Positions 57,710 through 64,000 of a stretch of DNA of 64,000 nucleotides are shown one piece after another. The DNA is from Haliangium sp050303215 (GTDB taxonomy: Bacteria; Myxococcota_A; Polyangia; Haliangiales; Haliangiaceae), in NCBI RefSeq assembly GCF_050303215.1, contig NZ_JBNLBH010000110.1, positions 1 to 64,000 of the forward strand. Direction: 5' to 3'. A model generated the notes under the pieces. The model did no database searches and had not been told where the DNA came from. It saw only the letters and a program-made list of their open reading frames with translations. How positions within the stretch are numbered: position 1 is the stretch's first letter; every line of letters begins with the position of its first letter. The position numbers and the translations under genes were made by a program.

Positions 57710-58549
57710 ATGCGCCTCATCAAGCCGAGAGCGGACGCCGCGGCCGTGGCGTCCACCATCATCGTGCGTACGCTCGACGAGCACGAGCTCGTGAGGATCC
57801 TGGAGCCGCAGGTGCAGGCAGTCGTCTATGCGCCGCCGGCGCTGCCGGCGTGGATGGGAGAGCTGGCCGGCGCCGTGGCCGCGGGCGAGTTCCGGGTGCG
57901 GCGCACGATCCTCGGCGAGGTCACGGGCGCCGAGATCGCCGGCTGGCTCGAAGACAACCTACCGGTCGGGGTCGTGGCCGAGGCGGTGCGGGACGCGCTC
58001 GTCGCCGACGTGCTGGCCCTGGTCGAGCGCCAGCGCGCCATGACCGAGTCCTCGCGCTTCATGCTGCGCATCTTCACCGGCGCGCCCACCCGCGACTGCG
58101 GCTTCCACGTCGACACCGTGCCCCCGGGCGCGCCTCGGTTTGGCCTGCTGCGGGTCTACAATGGCGCTGGCACCGACTACGTCGAGCCCGCCGCCCTCAT
58201 CAGCATGCGCGGGTTCTATCGTTACGCGAGCCGGCGCGAGCGCCTGGCCCGAGAGTGGGCCGAGGCCCGGGCCGGTGATGACGAGAGCGTACGCCGGCGC
58301 GCGTTGGCCGACCTGGTGCAACTCGACGAGGAGCGCGCGTTCCTCGCCGGGCCCGAACGGGTCGAGACCGCGCCGGCCGGCGCGATCGTCGCGTTCAGAC
58401 ACCTCGACGTCCGCCACCACTGGTCAACGGACGAACGCCATCGGGCGTGGATCCACTGCTCGCCCATGCAAGGCGAGCCCCGGCTGGTGGTCAACGTCAC
58501 CGCGCATCGATCGGCGACGGGTCGATTTTCGCGGCCAGGCGGAGGCTGA
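57710..58549 (+). CDS. DUF1826-like protein with a dioxygenase-type HxD motif
   Basis: 279 residues resembling DUF1826 proteins. The central strip CGFHVDTVPPGAPRFGLLRVY (HVD at 133-135) followed by NGAGTDYVEP, and the C-terminal HRAWIHCSP (His249), give a HxD...H triad as in cupin-fold iron(II) dioxygenases. DUF1826 itself is not well characterised. The first third is helical. The 3' end overlaps the convergent glycosyltransferase gene by 53 bp. It is the first oxygenase-fold gene of the 57.7-64 kb cluster. Confidence 0.65.
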   Translation: MRLIKPRADAAAVASTIIVRTLDEHELVRILEPQVQAVVYAPPALPAWMGELAGAVAAGEFRVRRTILGEVTGAEIAGWLEDNLPVGVVAEAVRDALVADVLALVERQRAMTESSRFMLRIFTGAPTRDCGFHVDTVPPGAPRFGLLRVYNGAGTDYVEPAALISMRGFYRYASRRERLAREWAEARAGDDESVRRRALADLVQLDEERAFLAGPERVETAPAGAIVAFRHLDVRHHWSTDERHRAWIHCSPMQGEPRLVVNVTAHRSATGRFSRPGGG

Positions 58550-59468
58550 GCGGCCCCGGTGGGCGCGATCGCGCGCGGGCGCCGAGGCGGTCGGCACAGC
58601 GAGCGGCGAGCGCGGGGTCGAGCTCGCCCAGGAACCGTCCCAGCCGTTGCCCGGCCAGGTACGGGCCGTGGTTGGCGCGAAACCAGGCCCGGGGGGCGCG
58701 CTCTCGATCCAGACACGCGCGCGCCGCCGCGACCACGTCGTCCGGGCCGTCGAAGAACACGCCCGTGAACGAGTTGACGTACTTCCAGCCGCCGAGGATG
58801 CGGCGATTGACCACCACCGGGACATCCAGACACAGGGCCTCGGTGAGCACGCGCGGCGAGGCGTCGAGGGCGTTGGGCAAGAACGCGAAGCGGGCCCGGG
58901 CCAGGTGAGCCATGAGCTCGCGCCAGGGCAGGGGGCCGGTGCGCACGGTCCCGGGCCAGGTGTGCTCGGCCGGTGTGTCGACGAGCAGGCCGCGCAGCCC
59001 GAGCTCATCGCTAAGTCGGGGAATACAGCGCCGAGCCAGATCCCAGCCCTTGGCCGGCTGTTTCCACGGCGCGGTGGCGCCGACGTACACGAAGTCGAAG
59101 CTGGGCGCCTCTACGCGCAACGCGGTCTCGGGGACGACGGTGTGCCAGTCGGTGAAGTCGGAGGCGCTGATGAGTGCGCGCGGAGGGTCGGGCGGCAGGT
59201 GTCGATCGGGTTCGCGGAAGCAATGACACCATCCCTCGCACAGGGCGCCATAGTCGAGGGGATCGAACTCGTCGAGGTCCGGAAAGCACATGTCGCTGGT
59301 CATGCCGATGAAGCGGACTCCGGCGCGGCGCAGCGCGGCGAGTTGTTCCTGGCGTTCGGGGCTCACTACGCGCGCGTGCACCACCGCCCAGCCCACGCCG
59401 GCACCGCGTGTGTCCACGACGAACTGGAACGGCCATTTGAGCACATATCCGGGGGGCACGGATGACAT
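58497..59468 (-). CDS. Glycosyltransferase-like protein
   Basis: About 323 residues from ATG 59468 (MSSVPPGYVL). The GT-B-like C-terminus has FVYVGATAPWKQPAKGWDLA and the sequence FLPNALDASPRVLTEALCLDVPVVVN, the PR-x-x-x-E-A motif of GT4/GT1-type transferases that binds the nucleotide sugar. Donor and acceptor are unknown. It is flanked by oxygenase genes, which suggests that it glycosylates the same product. Confidence 0.75.
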   Translation of the reverse strand: MSSVPPGYVLKWPFQFVVDTRGAGVGWAVVHARVVSPERQEQLAALRRAGVRFIGMTSDMCFPDLDEFDPLDYGALCEGWCHCFREPDRHLPPDPPRALISASDFTDWHTVVPETALRVEAPSFDFVYVGATAPWKQPAKGWDLARRCIPRLSDELGLRGLLVDTPAEHTWPGTVRTGPLPWRELMAHLARARFAFLPNALDASPRVLTEALCLDVPVVVNRRILGGWKYVNSFTGVFFDGPDDVVAAARACLDRERAPRAWFRANHGPYLAGQRLGRFLGELDPALAARCADRLGARARSRPPGPLSLRLAAKIDPSPIDAR

Positions 59469-59544
59469 ATTCGGCCTCGACGATATATTGTCCGACCGGC
59501 GACAGGCGTACAATGGCGCGCATATCCCAATCGCGGAGCACCTC

Positions 59545-60918
59545 ATGCACGACAAAAGCAAGAAGAAGCCGCACCGCTTCTACGGCAAGCACAACCAGGC
59601 CACCCGCATCGATCTGTTCCAGGAGCTCAGCCACACCGTGCTGGGCGCGCTGAGCTCGTTTTGTCGCCGACTCGGCGCGCCCCAGTTGCTCGACGAGTTG
59701 ATCATACCGACCCTCGAGGAGGGCGACACGCAGATCTTCGCCGCGGTGCGTGATCGGCCGTGGCCGCCCTGGGGCGTGGGCGCTCGGCACGTGTCCGCGC
59801 TGTGCCTGGTGCAGGCGGTGGCGGACGAGAGCTATGCCCTGAGCCCGGTGTACGTGACCGACGAGGACGCCACCAACGTCGGCCTCATGAGCGCTCTGTA
59901 CAAGGAGGTGCTCGAGAACCTGGTGGTCAGCAGCGCGGCCGAGGTCAACTACCTGGCGGCCGAGGGCTCCACCCTCATCCACCACCTCCTCGAGGCCAAC
60001 GGCTTCCGCCGCCACGAGGACGTGCTGCTGACCGAGGACACCCGCTACTACACCTATCGCGCCTCGGCCGAGAAGTTGCTGAGCCGGCTCGGGCTCGACT
60101 GCATCTCCACGCCCGACCTCCTGGCAGAGGATATCCCGGCGCCGGTGCTCGAACGCAACGCGATCTTCCACGAGTCCATCTTCATGGCCTCGCGCGCGGC
60201 GCTGTTCGCCGATGTCCGCTCGGAGATCATCCACCTTCCCCGCGGCAGCCACGCCGGCAAACCCGGCGGCGTGCCCGGCGGCACCGGGCGCTGGGGCTAC
60301 CCCGCGGTCTCCGATCCGCCGGATTGGTTCTTCGTCTCCATGGCCAACTTCCTCGGCGACGCGCGCCAGAAGCTCATGGACTACGCCCTGAAGAACGAGC
60401 CCGAGTTCCGACACAGCACCGTGGTCGATCGCTGTGACGACAAGCCCGTGGTCGACGAGCGCCTGCGCCGTTCGCGCACCCTGGACGAGCTGGGGCCGTT
60501 TGGGGCCGTGTTCGAGGAGAAGATCAAAGAAGTGCTGGCCGAGGTCATCGCCCGGCTCCGACACCCGGGGTTCCCGGTCGGCCGGATCGAGATGCAAGTC
60601 ACGGCCAGCAGCGACGGCGACTACTTCCGCATGCACCGCGACAGCGACGACGAGAGCACCCGCGAGCTGTCGTTCGTGTACTACTTCTACCGCGAGCCGC
60701 GGCGCTTCTCGGGCGGCGAGCTGCGCATCTTCGACAACGAGTGGGACAACGGCAAGCCCGTGCCCACCGATCGGTCTCAGACCTTGTCGCCGCGCCAGGA
60801 CACCATCATCTTCTTCCAGAGCCGCAGCGAGCACGAGGTCCTGCCGGTGCGGGTACCGACCGGGACCTTTGGCGACAGCCGCTTCACCGTGAACGGCTGG
60901 ATCCACCGCGGCAAGTAG
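59545..60918 (+). CDS. 2OG-Fe(II) oxygenase with an N-terminal GNAT-like domain
   Basis: 457 residues from the ATG at 59545. The N-terminal 175 residues resemble a GNAT acetyltransferase remnant (VLENLVVSSAAEVNYLAAEG ... LEANGFRRHEDVLL). The C-terminal domain (about 320-455) is a prolyl-4-hydroxylase/SM-20-type double-stranded beta helix: HRD at 364-366, FSGGELRIF at 388-396, His430 in EHEVLPVR and Arg446 in SRFTVNGWIHRG for 2-oxoglutarate. All three metal ligands are present, so it is probably active. It is followed after 16 bp by the sulfotransferase-oxygenase gene. Confidence 0.85.
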   Translation: MHDKSKKKPHRFYGKHNQATRIDLFQELSHTVLGALSSFCRRLGAPQLLDELIIPTLEEGDTQIFAAVRDRPWPPWGVGARHVSALCLVQAVADESYALSPVYVTDEDATNVGLMSALYKEVLENLVVSSAAEVNYLAAEGSTLIHHLLEANGFRRHEDVLLTEDTRYYTYRASAEKLLSRLGLDCISTPDLLAEDIPAPVLERNAIFHESIFMASRAALFADVRSEIIHLPRGSHAGKPGGVPGGTGRWGYPAVSDPPDWFFVSMANFLGDARQKLMDYALKNEPEFRHSTVVDRCDDKPVVDERLRRSRTLDELGPFGAVFEEKIKEVLAEVIARLRHPGFPVGRIEMQVTASSDGDYFRMHRDSDDESTRELSFVYYFYREPRRFSGGELRIFDNEWDNGKPVPTDRSQTLSPRQDTIIFFQSRSEHEVLPVRVPTGTFGDSRFTVNGWIHRGK

Positions 60919-60934
60919 GCGCGGCGAGGAGGCC

Positions 60935-63082
60935 ATGTCGGCTGCGCCGCTGCCCCTATACGCGCTGACCCTGCGCTACCCGCATGCGCCGCTGCTGTCG
61001 CTGCGCCCGGCGCTCCAGGCCATCGCGGCCGCGCCCGCGCTGCCCGGCCTGCGTGCGCGTCACTGGCTGGCCGAGCGAGACGCGGTGCGCGGGCGCTACC
61101 TGTTCGACGACCGCGCTCACCTCGACGCGTTCGCGCGTGACCCTTCTGCCGATCCGGCCCTGGCCCTGTTCGCCGACCAGGCCGATATGCCGCCGCTGGA
61201 GCGCGGCCCGGTGGAGGCGATCCCGGCGGACGACATCTTCGACCGCCCGGTCATCATCATCGCGGCGCCGCGCGCCGGCAGCACGCTGCTGTACGAGCTG
61301 CTGGCCCAGGCCCGCGGGCTGTGGTCGATCGGGGCCGAGAGCCACGGCGTCATCGAGGGCGTGCCCCAACTCCACGTGGCCAGCCGCGGCTTCGACAGCC
61401 ACCGGTTGACCGACCTCGATCTCGACCCCGAGACCGCGCGCGTCGTGCGCGCCGGGTTCCTGGCCGAGCTGCGTGACCACCGCGGCCGGCGCTACCTCGA
61501 CCTGCCGCCGGCGCAGCGCCCGGCGCGGGTGCGCCTGCTCGAAAAGACCCCCGAAAACACGCTCCGGCTGCCGTTCTTGCGCGCCCTGTTCCCGGACGTG
61601 CGGTTGGTGTTCCTCCACCGCGACGCTCGCCAGAACGTCAGCAGCATGATCGAGGCCTGGCAGCACGACGGCTTCGTCCGCATCCCTGCGCTGCCGGGCT
61701 GGGCGCGCGAGCGCTGGTGCCTGCTCCTGCCCCCTGGTTGGCGCGCCATGGCGGACGCCGATGTGTCCGATCTGGCCGCCTTCCAGTGGCAGGCGGCCAA
61801 CGAGCAGGTGCTGTCCGACTTGGCCGCCGAGCCGCGGGAGCGCTGGATCGACGTCGACTACTCGGACCTCGTGGCCGCGCCGCAGGTGGTGGTGCGGCGT
61901 GTGTGCGGGTTCTGCGCGGTCGAGATGGATGGCGATCTGGACCGCGCCCTGGACCGTCCGCTGCCGCTGTCGAGCACCACGATCACGCCGCCGTCGCCCA
62001 TCAAGTGGCGCAATAACCGCGCGCTCCGGGCCTCCTCGCTCGCCGGCCTGGGCCCGCTCATGGGCCGCCTGCGCAACCTGAGCACGCCACCGCCGCCGCC
62101 GCCACGGCCGCGCAAGCAGCTCACGCGGGTCCGGTTCTCGTGCTTCCTCGACCAGCTCGAGCCGGAGCTTGCGCACGACCCGGATGCGCTGCTCTCAGAT
62201 GAGCCCGAGGTGGTCAGTCCGGGCTTTTGCTTCCAGCGCGGGGCCACCGTGCCGCTCGCGCTGGTGCGGCGGGCGCGCTTCCGCGAGCGCTTCTTGTCCG
62301 ATTACCCGCTGCTGTGGAATGAAGACCCTGCCACTCTGGTGCTGTACCCGTTTTGGGCTCGACGCGAGCACGTGTGGCTGTTCGATGCCTTCGAGCCCGG
62401 CCAACCACCGCCCTCGTCTCTCGACCCAGGGCTGGCCGAGCGGCTGCGGCACGCCGGCGTCCTGACCACCCGCGGGGCCGTAGCGCGCCGGTGCGAGCGA
62501 GGTCAGGCAATGTTCACGCGCGCCCGCGACGAGCTCGAGCGAGAGCGCTACTGCACCTTGCCGGGGCTGCTGCAGCGCGCCTATGTGGCCGCGCTCGCCC
62601 AGTACTATCGCGCGCTGGTCGACACCGGTGAGTGGGCGCTCGGCGACGGCCAGGTGGAGCGGCGCCACGGCTGGCACGACGAGCCGCTCGCGCGCTACCT
62701 CCACCACCAGCTCATCGAGCTCGTGTCGGGCGTGGCTGGTGAGCCGGTCAAGCCCTCGTACTGCTACGCCTCGGCCTATCGCGGCGGCGCGGCGCTGCAC
62801 GCTCACCTCGACCGCCGGCAGTGCGAATACACCATGTCGGTGCTCGTTGATCACTCATCCGGGCAGTATGCAGGACATATGTCCGACGCCGAGTCAGCCC
62901 CGTGGCCGCTGTGGTTTCAGGCCCCCGGCGGCAAGCGTTCGGTCACCCTCGCCCTCGGCGACGCAGTCCTGTTCCGTGGCTGCGAGTTGCCACACTGGCG
63001 CGAGGCCGCGCCCCCGGACTGGGCGCAGACCATGCTGCTGTTCCACTACGTGCCCATGAGCTTCGTCGGCGTGCTCGACTGA
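60935..63082 (+). CDS. Sulfotransferase fused to a 2OG-Fe(II) oxygenase-like domain
   Basis: 715 residues, ATG 60935 with GAGGAGG just upstream. The N-terminal sulfotransferase (about 103-350) has the 5'-phosphosulfate loop APRAGSTLLYELL at 111-123 and the 3'-phosphate loop FLHRDARQNVSSMIEA at 226-241. A Pro-rich linker (383-395) and a middle domain lead to a C-terminal oxygenase-like domain (about 535-712) opening with RYCTLPGLLQRAYVAALAQYY. Its metal triad is HLD at 624-626 and His687 (LPHWRE), with LALGDAVLFRG before the second His. The fusion predicts hydroxylation and sulfation of one substrate. It is in an operon with the preceding gene. Confidence 0.82.
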   Translation: MSAAPLPLYALTLRYPHAPLLSLRPALQAIAAAPALPGLRARHWLAERDAVRGRYLFDDRAHLDAFARDPSADPALALFADQADMPPLERGPVEAIPADDIFDRPVIIIAAPRAGSTLLYELLAQARGLWSIGAESHGVIEGVPQLHVASRGFDSHRLTDLDLDPETARVVRAGFLAELRDHRGRRYLDLPPAQRPARVRLLEKTPENTLRLPFLRALFPDVRLVFLHRDARQNVSSMIEAWQHDGFVRIPALPGWARERWCLLLPPGWRAMADADVSDLAAFQWQAANEQVLSDLAAEPRERWIDVDYSDLVAAPQVVVRRVCGFCAVEMDGDLDRALDRPLPLSSTTITPPSPIKWRNNRALRASSLAGLGPLMGRLRNLSTPPPPPPRPRKQLTRVRFSCFLDQLEPELAHDPDALLSDEPEVVSPGFCFQRGATVPLALVRRARFRERFLSDYPLLWNEDPATLVLYPFWARREHVWLFDAFEPGQPPPSSLDPGLAERLRHAGVLTTRGAVARRCERGQAMFTRARDELERERYCTLPGLLQRAYVAALAQYYRALVDTGEWALGDGQVERRHGWHDEPLARYLHHQLIELVSGVAGEPVKPSYCYASAYRGGAALHAHLDRRQCEYTMSVLVDHSSGQYAGHMSDAESAPWPLWFQAPGGKRSVTLALGDAVLFRGCELPHWREAAPPDWAQTMLLFHYVPMSFVGVLD

Positions 63083-63090
63083 GCCGACGC

Positions 63091-63891
63091 TCACTGGATC
63101 GGGCACAACCCGAGCTCGTCGATGTGCTCGCCGGACAGCGACGACGGCAGCCGGCGGTGCGCGCCCATACGCTCCACTCGCGCGGGCGCGGGGACGCGCT
63201 CGGACTCGTCCACCCGGACCAGCGGCAGGTCGAGCCGAGCCGTGGGCGCGAACACGCCCCGGTATACGTCGTGGGTGAGGAGCAGGTCCCAAACCAGGTG
63301 GATGCGGGCGCTGTCGCCGCGGTTGAACGCCGCGTGCACGCAGCCGTGGTTGATGTAGTAGATGGTCCCGGCGTCCAGGTGGTGGACCTCGCCGTCGAGC
63401 ACGAGCTCGGCTGCCGGTGTCGTCACCACCGGCAGGTGTAGGCGTACCCGGGCGCCGATGGTGCCTGCGCGGGTGCGGAAGAGCGCGTGCTCCTCGTGCG
63501 GCGACAGTCCGGCGCCGGGGCCGAGCAGGTTGATGCGGACGTTGATGGCGTGCGGGAACGCGGCCACGAAGGCCCCGAGGAGCGGATACTCGGCGGCGCC
63601 GTGGAAGCGCTTGCCCAGACACGATTGATCGTGATCGGACGAGAAGTCGTCGTAGCGCCCCGACCCGGCCAGCAGGCTGAACTGCTGCACCTGGCCGACG
63701 GGTCGGGTCCAGTTGGTGATGTGCTCGGGCCGTGACACATCGGAGGGGTGCTCGCGGTCGCACAGCCGCACGACTTGGTCTCGCAGCGCGCTGAAGTAAT
63801 CGCGGTCGAGGCGGAACAGCCGCAGGCAGCGAATGCCGCCCTGGTGTTGGTCGCCGGCGCGGATGCCGTCGAGGAGAGTGGCTATGTCCAT
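63091..63891 (-). CDS. Aspartyl/asparaginyl beta-hydroxylase-like protein
   Basis: 266 residues from ATG 63891 with GGAGG 7 bp upstream. The Asp/Asn hydroxylase fold appears as INLLGPGAGLSPHEEH (HEE at 132-134), RVRLHLPVVTTP at 148-159, DAGTIYYINHGCVHAAFNRG (His186) and RIHLVWDL (Arg196). This subfamily uses a reduced metal site. Related bacterial proteins hydroxylate small molecules or peptides such as arginine or aspartate in natural-product pathways. It converges on the fusion gene with 8 bp between stops. Confidence 0.88.
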   Translation of the reverse strand: MDIATLLDGIRAGDQHQGGIRCLRLFRLDRDYFSALRDQVVRLCDREHPSDVSRPEHITNWTRPVGQVQQFSLLAGSGRYDDFSSDHDQSCLGKRFHGAAEYPLLGAFVAAFPHAINVRINLLGPGAGLSPHEEHALFRTRAGTIGARVRLHLPVVTTPAAELVLDGEVHHLDAGTIYYINHGCVHAAFNRGDSARIHLVWDLLLTHDVYRGVFAPTARLDLPLVRVDESERVPAPARVERMGAHRRLPSSLSGEHIDELGLCPIQ

Positions 63892-64000
63892 GGGGCGCCT
63901 CCGGGCTGGGGCGCAAACGGGCACGCTCGCCACAGCGGCTCGGTGTCGATCCGCGCCGGCAGGGTCGCGTGCGGCTGCAGCGCGGCGGTCGCGATCTCGC
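63882..64000 (-). CDS. 3' end of a further minus-strand gene, 5' part outside the window
   Basis: A frame open to the window edge ends in TAG at 63884-63882 and overlaps the next start by 10 bp. The last 39 residues (EIATAALQPHATLP ... ACPFAPQPGGAPWT) look like real coding sequence. The overlap suggests translational coupling to the Asp/Asn hydroxylase gene. The family cannot be told. Confidence 0.5.
   Translation of the reverse strand, partial: EIATAALQPHATLPARIDTEPLWRACPFAPQPGGAPWT

Overview
The window is very GC-rich, densely coding bacterial DNA, and several features point to a predatory-type myxobacterium (Myxococcota, probably the Haliangiales/Kofleriaceae side). These are lipoproteins with Pro-Asp-Ala linkers after the lipobox, a thrombospondin type 3 repeat protein ending in a MYXO-CTERM-like tail (Cys, hydrophobic stretch, six Arg), an FHA-GGDEF protein, an NtrC-type regulator, an eukaryotic-like Ser/Thr kinase, OmpA with a long poly-Pro linker, and remnants of Rpn- and Uma2-like genes. 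The taxonomic call is an inference from gene style; there is no rRNA or other marker here. No rRNA, tRNA, CRISPR array or complete insertion sequence was recognised. || Layout. 0-13.7 kb: a 5'-truncated HEAT-repeat gene, an alpha/beta hydrolase, an FHA-diguanylate cyclase, a minus-strand run (sigma-54 response regulator, coiled-coil periplasmic protein, outer-membrane barrel), a DUF2723 membrane glycosyltransferase, a minus-strand pair (OmpA, then the MYXO-CTERM TSP3 protein) and two translationally coupled TPR proteins. 14-16 kb: panB-panC. 16-22.3 kb: an accessory stretch with a strict 42-bp tandem array of 13 units, an Rpn-family C-terminal remnant, two large unrecognised genes with a palindrome between them, a non-coding stretch with direct repeats, and an unrecognised two-gene operon. 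22.3-24.8 kb: groES-groEL behind a promoter with a perfect CIRCE operator and a terminator. 24.8-26.3 kb: ctaB and a DUF420 oxidase-assembly gene. 26.7-31.9 kb: a kinase-pseudokinase tandem protein, a lipoprotein, a LysM protein and a CpoB-like TPR lipoprotein. 32-37.5 kb: an M19 dipeptidase, a second 41/42-bp tandem array, an aldo/keto reductase with a divergent AraC regulator, a DUF3592 protein and a DUF4336 protein. 37.5-39 kb: an island of fragments with an orphan CdiA-CT-like toxin and a candidate immunity gene. 39-53.8 kb: a giant P-type ATPase, thiD, a SUMT-HemD fusion, secreted proteins and lipoproteins, a GST, an Abhydrolase_10 protein and an ArsR-AHSA1 pair behind a clear operator. 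53.8-64 kb: a multidomain LecA/LamG/GDPD protein, then a cluster of four proteins carrying predicted iron-oxygenase folds together with a sulfotransferase domain and a glycosyltransferase. || How the parts may work together. The housekeeping blocks (pantothenate, chaperonin, heme A/O and oxidase assembly, thiamin, siroheme/heme) are conventional. The most unusual parts are four: (1) the 57.7-64 kb set of oxygenase-fold proteins with a sulfotransferase-oxygenase fusion and a glycosyltransferase, which looks like a modification pathway of unknown substrate; (2) two unrelated tandem arrays sharing a 42-bp period and a small hairpin per unit; (3) the orphan contact-toxin/immunity pair among gene fragments; (4) the unrecognised 680-aa/258-aa gene pair. 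Start codons were moved inward wherever a signal peptide, a Shine-Dalgarno sequence or a neighbouring gene argued for it.
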